Made by a program: the position numbers and the translations under genes. From Schaalia hyovaginalis (GTDB lineage Bacteria; Actinomycetota; Actinomycetes; Actinomycetales; Actinomycetaceae): a DNA stretch of 64,000 bases. Shown here piece by piece: positions 36,601-45,545 of the stretch (position 1 is the stretch's first letter; every line of letters starts with the position of its first letter). The stretch lies in the NCBI RefSeq assembly GCF_014208035.1, contig NZ_JACHMK010000001.1, positions 1,178,001 through 1,242,000 of the forward strand, read 5' to 3'. The notes below the pieces were generated by a model. The model was not told the origin of the DNA. It saw only the letters and a list, made by a program, of their open reading frames with translations, and ran no database searches.

Positions 36601-37023
36601 GAGCCTGTGTTCAGCGTTGTTGTGGACAAGGCGTCGGTTGTCGCGGGTGACGAGGTCACTGTTTCGGGTTCGGGTTTTGTTCCCGGTGTTGAGGTTGAGG
36701 CCGTGTTGCATTCGGATCCGGTGAAGATCGGGTCGAAGCCTGCGGGTGCTGATGGCAAGGTGTCGTTCACCTTCACGGTGCCGAAGGATCTGGCTCCTGG
36801 TGCTCACAAGGTGGTTCTCACTCAGAAGGGCAAGAGTGCTGAGGCGGCGTTGACGGTCAAGAAGGCGGCGTCGCAGCCGGCCCCCGTCGTCCCGCCGGCG
36901 TCTCAGGGGAAGACCTCCGCTTCGACGCTCGCCGCCACGGGCGCCGAGACGGGCGCCCTCGTGGGAATCGCGGGCCTGTTCGCACTGGCCGGGGCCCTCG
37001 CCGTGTCTCGTCGCAGGAAGTGA
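33667..37023 (+). CDS. Secreted, wall-anchored GH29 alpha-L-fucosidase
   Basis: 1118 residues from GTG 33667 (after AAAGG). Signal peptide (residues 1-29), GH29 barrel with FGLFMHWGVYS, TTKHHDGFAMWDT and the nucleophile Asp231 in EFWFDMGG, a beta domain, an Ig-like domain (about 588-680), an F5/8 type C/CBM32 lectin-like domain (about 683-835, NLALEKPSIQSSTAW...), a second Ig-like part, a Pro/Asp/Lys spacer of PxPxPDP repeats (about 953-978), another small domain, and a C-terminal LAATG motif (about 1088) with hydrophobic span and SRRRK tail. It should release fucose from glycans at the cell surface. LAxTG-type anchoring and sortase dependence are inferred. Confidence 0.92.
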   Translation: MNLKKSIVGGLSAAAIACAGLVSPAVAVPAAAPPDSSAPVIGVPAAVPNSPVEKISDWQDLQFGLFMHWGVYSMFEGSFKGQQQRIGYPEQIKAWMKISDEDYLAEAAKMKAEKWDAGAVCQKAKDTGMKYVMITTKHHDGFAMWDTKTTDFNVVKKTAFAKDPMKQLADECGKRDIKLAFYFSIIDWTQHEAEPYGNQNPITEEMMTKIIKPQIDELMTNYGPIAEFWFDMGGPTPDQSARMAKWVHDKQPATMVNSRVWNDKGDFEVGGDNHVPSDFRVGPWESILSIFPSCWSYCSDGRADRSESNIGYKVRNLTSELVTTISGGGQFDLNVGPKGDGSFDDFDTKVLDGIGAWMKRHPDAITGAKATWFPIPRWGRITTKGNDLYFFPRSWTDGDSLVLEGVGSKATAVTIDGKGSPLEFTQEGTTLTVKMAGEKPDEVLPVIKVSFGEAPRYVSTATVELENGLGVVPASAIRGLNSANSRYGAVARDAYIVDRSGKSYEDVQLTLKGSFDSETEYKVTFGDKEMVLSGADIAAGPFGDGLSLSPNQVTRVRIELANPPYYANGLGVRDAELTVEAFEKKLSETAPAFRTQPRDAEVASGAKAFFSAAAASRPAATYQWYRIAPGAQDGVALEGETASRLSFTAALTDNGARYYVVATNSVGSTTSEIATLTVFEKSANLALEKPSIQSSTAWGGVPSRANDGNTDGVFDNNSVSHTGFDQVAWWQVDLTEEFALKTVDVWNRSSQDKCSYTTCDQRLKDFWVVASKEELASDFNPAAGEIPEGVKAVKVEGVGGHPSTVALDGAEARFVRVVLPGPYAQLALAEVEVFGDPIVKSVAPTISPIAVDSEDMSDVEMAGDGQSRTVTAPAGKILDLKATVTGTPDPELQWWKKPAGTGEWEAITEEKGPDFSLSFDESTDGAQFMLKATNSAGVAESGLIVVKVKAADPKPNPDPEPKPDPEPKPNPDPTPDPAEPVFSVVVDKASVVAGDEVTVSGSGFVPGVEVEAVLHSDPVKIGSKPAGADGKVSFTFTVPKDLAPGAHKVVLTQKGKSAEAALTVKKAASQPAPVVPPASQGKTSASTLAATGAETGALVGIAGLFALAGALAVSRRRK

Positions 37024-37077
37024 GGACGCGAGCACGACCCGCGCCAGCCGCTTGAGGGCGAGGCGGGTCGCATGAAC

Positions 37078-37108
37078 GGGGCGGGGCATCCATCGGATGC
37101 CCCGCCCC
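37078..37108. terminator. Bidirectional hairpin between fucosidase and histidine kinase
   Basis: Perfect 14-bp GC-rich stem (37078-37091 with 37095-37108), 3-base loop, between two convergent genes. Confidence 0.65.
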
Positions 37109-37113
37109 TCGGC

Positions 37114-38751
37114 TCACCCCAGGGGAGCGCTCCATGAGATCTGCGCGCCCAGTCCGCCGATCCCCGAAGCGAGGGAGAAATCCCCTCCATGCCTGCGCGC
37201 CCGCTCCTTCATATTCGCCAGACCGGAGTTCCGGGTCCGGTCCGGGTCGATTCCCCGACCGTCGTCTGCGATCGTGATGGTGATCGATCCGGCCTCGCCG
37301 ATTCCGAGGACATCGACGGTGACGGCGGCCGCGGTGGCGTGCGCGTGGCGTGCGATGTTCGACAGGCCCTCGCGCACGACGGCGACGATGTCATCGCCCA
37401 GGTCGAGGTCGATCCTCGCGTCGATCTGCTCGATCTTCGACCCCTCCGAATCCTCCGCCTCATTGATGGGGGAGCCGTCGAGGGTGATGAGGAGCGAGGG
37501 CGCGAAGCCCAGGAGGGAGCGGGTGAGGGAGGCCTCTCTTCGGATGCGCTCGACGAGCGCCACCGCTTGATCCGGCTCGCGCAGATTGTGCACGATCTGG
37601 CGGATCTGCCGGACGGCCTCGTCGATGGAGGCGAGCGCTCGGTCGATCGTCCGGTTGAGGGTCTCGGGATTGAGATCGCCCCGGGAGGCTTCCTGCTTGG
37701 CGGCATCGAGCTGCATTCCCGTGGCGAAGAGCTGCTGGATCGCGAAGTCGTGCAGGTCTCGGCCGATGCGGTCGCGTTCGTCGAGCAGAGTGGCGAGATC
37801 CTCGGCGTGGCGCGCGGAGGCGAGTTCGAGCGCGAGGGCCGCCTGGGAGGCGAGGGATTCGGCCAGGGAGAGTTCGGAGCCGTTGAATTCCGGTTGCCCG
37901 ATGCGCCGGAGGAGGATGAGGACGCCCGCGGTGTTCCCCCGGGACAGGAGCGGCGCGTAGAGGGCGGGACCGAATGCGGAGAGCTGGGGGACGCGCATCG
38001 TCTGGGCGCGGGCCATCGAGTCGACGATCATGCCGGTGCCCTCGTGGAGGACCGACATGGCGCGCCCCTCGGGAGGGAAGACGATGCCGAGGAGCGTATC
38101 GGCCAGGTAGCCGTCGATGATCTCCGCCGCCCAGGAGTCCCCGACGGAGGGCAGGACGATGATGGCGGTGTCGGCGCGCGAGACCTCGCGGACGGTGCGG
38201 GCGATGAGTTCGAGGGCCTCCTCCTCGTCCGCACCCTCGAGCATCGTGGTCGTGAGGGATTGCGAAGCGGAGATCCAGCGCTCCGTGCGGCGCGCATCCG
38301 CATAGAGGTGGGCGTTCTCGACGGCGACGCCGGCGGCGGGGGCGAGGGCGGTGAGGACGTCGACATCGGAGTCGGTGAAGCCGCCGGGCTTGCCCGTCAG
38401 GTAGAGGCGGCCGTAGACCTGTTCGTGGACGAGGACGGAGACGCCGATGAAGTCGTCGTCGGCGATGAGCCCGCTGTCCTCGACTGCTGCACCGCGGTCG
38501 AGCCGCAGGTGCCCCTTCGCGGGGATCATGGCGATGATCTCAGCGGGCACCGTGGGACCGGCAGGGCCTTCACTGTGCTCGATGAGGAGGGTCGTCGCCC
38601 CCCATGTGTCGAGGACTCTCAACGCCCCGTAGGCGGCGCGGGTGAGACGGCAGGCCTGATCGACGAAGCTGCGCAGGGCGGACTTGAGGTCGAGCGTGCT
38701 CGTCAGGTCGAGCGCGGCTTCGAGGAGGGCGTGGTCGGTGCGGGCTGTCAT
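37114..38751 (-). CDS. GAF-GAF sensor histidine kinase (HisKA_3), last gene of the cydDC operon
   Basis: 545 residues, cytosolic, no membrane span. Two GAF domains (about 10-160 and 165-320), dimerisation helix with phospho-acceptor His near residue 334 in RIGRDLHDFAIQQLF, and an HATPase with EGLSNIARHAHA and DDGRGI. This is the layout of mycobacterial DevS/DosT. In the first GAF the segment before FIGVSVLVHEQVYGRLYLT lacks an obvious counterpart to the histidine-rich heme stretch I recall from DevS, so the ligand may differ. ATG 38751 overlaps the cydC stop (ATGA), tying its expression to the bd-oxidase assembly genes. Confidence 0.9.
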   Translation of the reverse strand: MTARTDHALLEAALDLTSTLDLKSALRSFVDQACRLTRAAYGALRVLDTWGATTLLIEHSEGPAGPTVPAEIIAMIPAKGHLRLDRGAAVEDSGLIADDDFIGVSVLVHEQVYGRLYLTGKPGGFTDSDVDVLTALAPAAGVAVENAHLYADARRTERWISASQSLTTTMLEGADEEEALELIARTVREVSRADTAIIVLPSVGDSWAAEIIDGYLADTLLGIVFPPEGRAMSVLHEGTGMIVDSMARAQTMRVPQLSAFGPALYAPLLSRGNTAGVLILLRRIGQPEFNGSELSLAESLASQAALALELASARHAEDLATLLDERDRIGRDLHDFAIQQLFATGMQLDAAKQEASRGDLNPETLNRTIDRALASIDEAVRQIRQIVHNLREPDQAVALVERIRREASLTRSLLGFAPSLLITLDGSPINEAEDSEGSKIEQIDARIDLDLGDDIVAVVREGLSNIARHAHATAAAVTVDVLGIGEAGSITITIADDGRGIDPDRTRNSGLANMKERARRHGGDFSLASGIGGLGAQISWSAPLG

Positions 38752-40495
38752 TGCTCGTCCTCCTGGGCGAGGGCCCATCGGTAGGGCGCGGATCGTTCGG
38801 CGAGCTCGGCGTGAGCCCCTCGGTCGAGGATACGCGCGGGCCCGTCGGGCCCGGGGCCGAGCACGATGATCTCATCGGCGTTCTCGAGGGCCGAGAGCCG
38901 GTGCGAGATGAGGAGGATGCCGCGCTCGGCGTCGGAGAGGACATCGGCGATGAGGGCGTCGGCGGTCGAGGCGTCGAGGTGTTCGCCCGCCTCGTCGAGG
39001 ATGAGGAGAGGAGCGGGGGAGGCGAGGGCGCGTGCGATGAGGAGGCGCCGGCGTTCGCCGCCGGACACCGTCGTGCCCTGCGATCCGATCGGCGTGTGCA
39101 CGCCTGCGGGCAGCGCATCGATCCACTGCTCCAGGCCGGCTCGGCGCAGCAGCGCCTCGGCTTCATCCTCGCTGAGGGCGCCGTTCGCGACCCGCAGGTT
39201 CTCCAGGACCGTCGAGGCGAAGACGTGGGCGTCCTCTGCGGTGACGGTGAGGAGGCGGGAGAGGTCCGTCCGCTCGGCCGCCCAGACATCGGTGCCCCCG
39301 ATCGTGACCGCGCCCGCCTTGGCGGGGATGAGGCCCGCGAGAGTGAACGCGAGGGTCGTCTTGCCGATTCCGGAGGGGCCGACGAGGGCGAGAGAGCGCC
39401 CGGGCTCGAGGTCGAGGTCGATCCCCTCGGCGAGGACCGGGCCCTCGGGCCATCCGATGGCGAGCCCGCGGGCCGACAGCGTCGGCGCGGTGGAAGCCGG
39501 GACCGGGTGAGTACCGACGGGGGCGTCGTGGGCGAGGAGCTCGTCGATGCGGGCGGCCGCGTTGGCCGAGCGCACGAGTTGAACCATCGCGGGTGCGAGT
39601 TCCGCGGTGCCTTCGAAGGAGGCGAGGGGCGTGAGGACGAGCACCGCCAGCATGACGGGCGCGACGAGCCCGCCGCTTGTCGAGGGGATGCCGATGAGGA
39701 GGGCCGCGACGACGGCGACGCCCATCGCGGCGCGGTCGATCCCGGCGGCGAGCGCTGCGAGTCGTGCCGCCCGGTTCGAGGCGTCGACGAGACGGGATTC
39801 GCTGTCCGCGATCGCGGAGCGCACTTCATCGATGCGCCCTGCGACTTGCAGTTCCGAGGCGCCTTCGAGCAGGGCGAGGGTGTGAGCCGCGAGCTGCGTG
39901 CGCGCCTCGGTCGTGTCGATCTGGGCGATCCTCGCGGCGCGGGAGGAGAGCAGGGGGGCGAGCGCTCCCGAGATCAAGAGGCTGAGGGCGAGGACGAGTC
40001 CGCTCGCGGGGGAGACGAGCCCGATGCCGATGACGGTCCCGAGCGCCACGACGGCGGCGACGATCACGGGGAGGAAGGTCTTGACGACGAGGTCGCCGAC
40101 GTCGTCAACGTCGCGGCCGGTGCGTGCGAGCAGATCGCCGCGCTTGATCGAGGTGAGGGTGTCGATCCGCTGCATCGAGAGGATCCGGTAGAGGTTCTGC
40201 CGGAGCGAGTCCATTCCTTCGAGGGCGACCCTGTGGCTCGCGAGTCGCTGGCAGTAGCGCAGCACCGCCCTCGACACCCCGAAGAGCCGGACGGACACGG
40301 CGGCGACGGTGAGGAAGAGGACCGGCGGGTGCTCGGAGGCCCGGGCGATGAGCCATGCGGCGGTCGCCGACAGGGCGATCGCGGCGCCGAGGGCGCCCGA
40401 TCCGAGGAGCACGGAGAGGGCGAAGCCCTTCTTGTCGACCTCGAGCAGGGGGATGATGCGGCGGAGTGCTGCGCGTTCCGGATCGGTGAGGATCT

Positions 40496-40499
<4 letters not shown>
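38748..40499 (-). CDS. cydC: ABC transporter CydC (cytochrome bd assembly)
   Basis: 583 residues: six membrane helices, then an ATPase with Walker A GPSGIGKTTLAF, signature VSGGERRRLLIARAL and Walker B LLILDEAGEHLD (Ala in the usual Asp-Glu-Pro/Ala position). CydDC exports thiols and is needed for bd-oxidase maturation. ATG 40499 overlaps the cydD stop by 4 bases. Upstream frame to 41039 is antisense noise. Confidence 0.9.
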
Positions 40500-42286
<1,787 letters not shown>

Positions 42287-42385
42287 CCGTCTATTGTGCC
42301 TCATCGCCTGTGCCTTAAGTCCCGCATGGGCCTGCTCCTTCATCGATTCCTCGTCCCGTGCTCGCGGCTCGAGCGCCCGCAACGG

Positions 42386-42419
42386 CGGGTGGCCCGGTGC
42401 GTGCGCACCGGGCCACCCG
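42386..42419 (-). terminator. Hairpin between cydB and cydD
   Basis: Perfect 15-bp stem (outer pair 42386/42419), 4-base loop, 18 bases after the cydB stop on the minus strand. It suggests cydAB and cydDC-kinase are separate transcripts or that read-through is reduced. Confidence 0.55.
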
Positions 42420-42436
42420 TTCCCTGTTCCGGAGGA

Positions 42437-43555
42437 TCAGCCAGCGAGGAAGTTCTCGCCGAGGCGGATCTGCTTGGGCAGGAGGCCCGTGTTGTGGTCG
42501 ACGTCGTTCACGGAGACGCGCTTGCGGAAGACCCAGTACGACCACGCCGTGTAGGCCAGGACGATCGGGACGAAGCAGAGCGCGACGACCGTCATGACGG
42601 TGAGGGTCGGCTGGGACGACGAGGCCTGCGCGATGGTGAGCGAGTAGGCCGGGTCGATCGACGACTTCATGACGTTCGGGGCCATCGCCGAGAAGATCCA
42701 GGAGACCGTACCGGCGATCGCGACGATCGAGAACACGAAGGAGAGGCCTTCGCGTCGCAGAGCCTTCTGGGAGAAGGCGGCCGAGGCGATGATCGCGAGG
42801 GCCGCGACCAGGAGCGGGATCCATGCGAGGACGTTCGTCGTGTAGGCGAACTGGCCCCACAGGAGGAAGGCCGCTGCGAGGACCGTCGCGAGGACCGTGA
42901 GCGGGGCGGCGAGGCCGTTTGCGCGCTCACGGACGTCGCCTTCGGTCTTGAGCGCGAGGAACTGCGCGCCGTGCGCGAGGCAGACCGCGAGGACCGTGAG
43001 GCCTCCGAGGATCGTGTACGGCGTGAGGAGGGAGAAGAAACCGCCGGTGAGCTGGTGGGCGGCGACGGCGAGGGAGCCCTCCGCCATGTCGGGGGCGATG
43101 ACCTGTCCCGCCGCGTCGACGACCTCGATCTTCATGCCCTGGATGAAGTTCGCGAATGCGACGCCGAGGAGGATCGGGACGAGCCAGGCGCAGACCGAGT
43201 GGAGGACGTCCCAGGTGTTGCGCCACTTCTCAGTCGCGATCTTCGAGCGCCATTCGAATGCGGAGATGCGGATGATGAGCGCGAAGAGGATGAGGAAGAG
43301 GGCGAGGTACATGCCCGAGAACATCGTGGCGTACCACTCGGGGAAGGCGGCGAAGGTCGCGCCGCCGGCGGTGAGGAGCCAGACCTCGTTGCCGTCCCAG
43401 TGCGGGCCGATGGTGCGCACGGTCTGAGTGCGCTCTTCGTCGTTCTTCGCGACGATCTTGAGCAGGGCGCCGACGCCGAAGTCGAAGCCCTCGGTGACGA
43501 GGTAGGCCGTCCACAGGACGGCGATGAGAACGAACCAGAGGATCGACAGTGTCAT
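42437..43555 (-). CDS. cydB: Cytochrome bd ubiquinol/menaquinol oxidase subunit II
   Basis: 372 residues, eight or nine membrane helices. N-terminal VLIAVLWTAYLVTEGFDFGVG, then RRTIGPHWDGNEVWLL-like and FPEWYATMFSG signatures are diagnostic. Partner of CydA in the proton-motive, high-affinity oxygen reductase. Confidence 0.96.
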   Translation of the reverse strand: MTLSILWFVLIAVLWTAYLVTEGFDFGVGALLKIVAKNDEERTQTVRTIGPHWDGNEVWLLTAGGATFAAFPEWYATMFSGMYLALFLILFALIIRISAFEWRSKIATEKWRNTWDVLHSVCAWLVPILLGVAFANFIQGMKIEVVDAAGQVIAPDMAEGSLAVAAHQLTGGFFSLLTPYTILGGLTVLAVCLAHGAQFLALKTEGDVRERANGLAAPLTVLATVLAAAFLLWGQFAYTTNVLAWIPLLVAALAIIASAAFSQKALRREGLSFVFSIVAIAGTVSWIFSAMAPNVMKSSIDPAYSLTIAQASSSQPTLTVMTVVALCFVPIVLAYTAWSYWVFRKRVSVNDVDHNTGLLPKQIRLGENFLAG

Positions 43556-43571
43556 GGGAGTCTCCTAGTTC

Positions 43572-45116
43572 TCAGTAGCCGAAGGCGAGGGCGCCGGCAT
43601 CGCCGGAGTCCTTCTTGGCCGACGCGGAGTGGATTCCCTCTTGCGCGTAGCGCTTGAGGAGGAGGAACCAGATGACGCCGAGGACGGCGTAGAGGACGGT
43701 GAAACCGATGAGCGTGACGAGGACTTGCGCCGCCGGCACGGTGGTCGAGATGCCCGCATCGGTCATGAGGAGCACCGAGCCGACGGGATCGCCCGATTCG
43801 AGGCCCTGGAGGTTCGGGACGACCACCCACGGCTGACGGCCGATTTCGGTGAAGATCCAGCCGAAGGTGGCGGCGATGAAGGGGAGGGGGAGGTTGATGA
43901 GCGCGAAGACGCCGAGCGCCTTCGAGTCGGAGACCGCTCCCTTGCGGGTCGCCCACAGGCCCCATGCGGCGAGGAGGAAGGCGACCATGCCGAGTCCGAT
44001 CATGAATCGGAAGGACCAGAAGGTCACCATCTGCGGGGGCCGGAAGTCGTACTGGGCGGCATCGCCGTACTTGGCCGTGAAGTCGGCGTTGGAGTTGAGG
44101 AGATCGACCATGCGCTTCTGGATGTCGGCGACGCCCTGAACCTCGGCGGTGAAGGAGTTGTGCGACATGAATGCCGCGACTCCGGGAACTTCGATGAACT
44201 TCGTGGGCTGCGCGCCGTCGTCTCCGAGGGGGCAGGAGCCGAATTGGGCGACGGTGAAGGCCGCGCCTTCGGTGTCGACGCAGACGCCCTCGGCGGCCGC
44301 CATCTTCATGGGCTGGAGCTCGACGAGCTCCTGACCCTGGAAGTGGCCGGTGGTCGCCGTGCCGATTCCGCCGATGAGGACGACGACGAGGCCGAATCGG
44401 GCGATCGGGCGCCAGACCCGCTTCGCCTGCTCGGCGCCCTCGTCGGTGCCGGAGCGCTGCGCGCGGACCATCCACCACAGGGCGATGCCGGCGACGAAGG
44501 TGCCGGCGACGAGCCACGAGGAGGTGATGACGTGCGTGTACTCCCAGGCGAGGACCGGGTTGGTGACGACTGCGAGGAAGCCGCCGACCCCGTCGAGTTC
44601 GGCCCGGCCCGTTTCGGGGTTGAAGGTCGCGCCGACGGGGTGCTGCATCCAGGAGTTGGCCCCGAGGATCCAGAGGGCGGAGATCGCGGTGCCGATGGCG
44701 GTGAGCCAGATGGTCGCGAGGTGCATGCCCTTGGAGAGGCGTCCCCAGCCGAAGATCCACAGTCCGAGGAAGGTGGATTCGAGGAAGAACGCGAGGAGGG
44801 CTTCGACGGCCAGGGGGGCGCCGAAGATGTCGCCGACGAAGCGCGAGTACTCGGACCAGTTCATGCCGAACTGGAATTCCTGCACGATGCCGGTGGCGAT
44901 GCCGAGGGCGAAGTTGATGAGGAGGAGTTTGCCGAAGAAGCGGGTGGCCTGGAGCCAGTGCTCCTGGCCGGTCTTGTGCCATGCGGTCTGCATGATGGCG
45001 ACCAGCAGCGAGAGGCCGATGGTCAACGGGACGAGGATGAAGTGGTAGACGGTCGTGATGCCGAACTGCCATCGTCCGATCATGACAGAGTCGAGCGCTG
45101 CTTGCGCGAGGGTCAT
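43572..45116 (-). CDS. cydA: Cytochrome bd oxidase subunit I
   Basis: 514 residues, carries hemes b558, b595 and d. RWQFGITTVYHFILVPLTIG with the His ligand, SEYSRFVGDIFGAPLAVE, FLESTFLGLWIFGW, and GRQPWVV near the end are diagnostic. The Q-loop is of the short type usual in actinobacteria. ATG 45116 is chosen over 45188 since homologues start shortly before ALDSVMIGRWQFG and the upstream stretch contains a promoter palindrome. Confidence 0.96.
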   Translation of the reverse strand: MTLAQAALDSVMIGRWQFGITTVYHFILVPLTIGLSLLVAIMQTAWHKTGQEHWLQATRFFGKLLLINFALGIATGIVQEFQFGMNWSEYSRFVGDIFGAPLAVEALLAFFLESTFLGLWIFGWGRLSKGMHLATIWLTAIGTAISALWILGANSWMQHPVGATFNPETGRAELDGVGGFLAVVTNPVLAWEYTHVITSSWLVAGTFVAGIALWWMVRAQRSGTDEGAEQAKRVWRPIARFGLVVVLIGGIGTATTGHFQGQELVELQPMKMAAAEGVCVDTEGAAFTVAQFGSCPLGDDGAQPTKFIEVPGVAAFMSHNSFTAEVQGVADIQKRMVDLLNSNADFTAKYGDAAQYDFRPPQMVTFWSFRFMIGLGMVAFLLAAWGLWATRKGAVSDSKALGVFALINLPLPFIAATFGWIFTEIGRQPWVVVPNLQGLESGDPVGSVLLMTDAGISTTVPAAQVLVTLIGFTVLYAVLGVIWFLLLKRYAQEGIHSASAKKDSGDAGALAFGY

Positions 45117-45167
45117 GAGTGCTCGCCTTCCCTCAGAAGTGGTTGATGGTTGATCGCTTTCTGACGT

Positions 45168-45181
45168 TGGTCCTAGGACCA
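45168..45181. promoter_or_regulatory. Perfect 14-bp palindrome in the cydA promoter region
   Basis: TGGTCCTAGGACCA, 52-65 bases before the cydA ATG. On the minus strand CATATG and TAATCT lie just upstream as possible -10 boxes, so the palindrome would overlap or follow the transcription start. Its half-site form (GGTCCT/AGGACC) is like, but not equal to, NarL/DevR-type boxes. Confidence 0.5.
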
Positions 45182-45545
45182 TCGTCATATGCTCATGCTT
45201 CAGATTAGCGAGCTTGTTCGCGCTTTTGGGGTGCGAGCCGCGATTTTCGGCGTTTTATGACACAGTCATTCATTCCGCCATGAAATCGGGGCCCTCGGAC
45301 CTTCGTCCCCTCCGTTTCAGAATGCGAACCTGTGACCGGCGCCGCCCGGGTCCGGCATCAACCATGTGCGACAATGGGGGCATCGGACGCCGTGAGCGCA
45401 CCCTCGCGGCGAGTGCGATGTCGAGGACGCCTTGGCGCCGACATCGGCTCCGCAACTGCGAGCGGACCGTAAGGATTTCCGCCCCTCGCGGGCGAGTACG
45501 AGGGCGCGGCCCGGTGCGGGACCGCGACCGGATAATTGGAGAATC
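45182..45545. other. Divergent intergenic region cydA/rne
   Basis: 364 bases with no supported gene. It holds upstream elements for cydA, an ATGAC-ACA-GTCAT palindrome (45257-45269), and a GATAAT (45531-45536) close to the rne GTG with TTGGAGAA between as ribosome binding site. Open frames here are GC shadows. Confidence 0.45.

Noticed and set aside
33607..37089. 1160-codon minus-strand frame under the fucosidase
   Set aside because: Antisense shadow of a GC-rich gene; the plus strand shows a complete GH29 protein with signal peptide and anchor.
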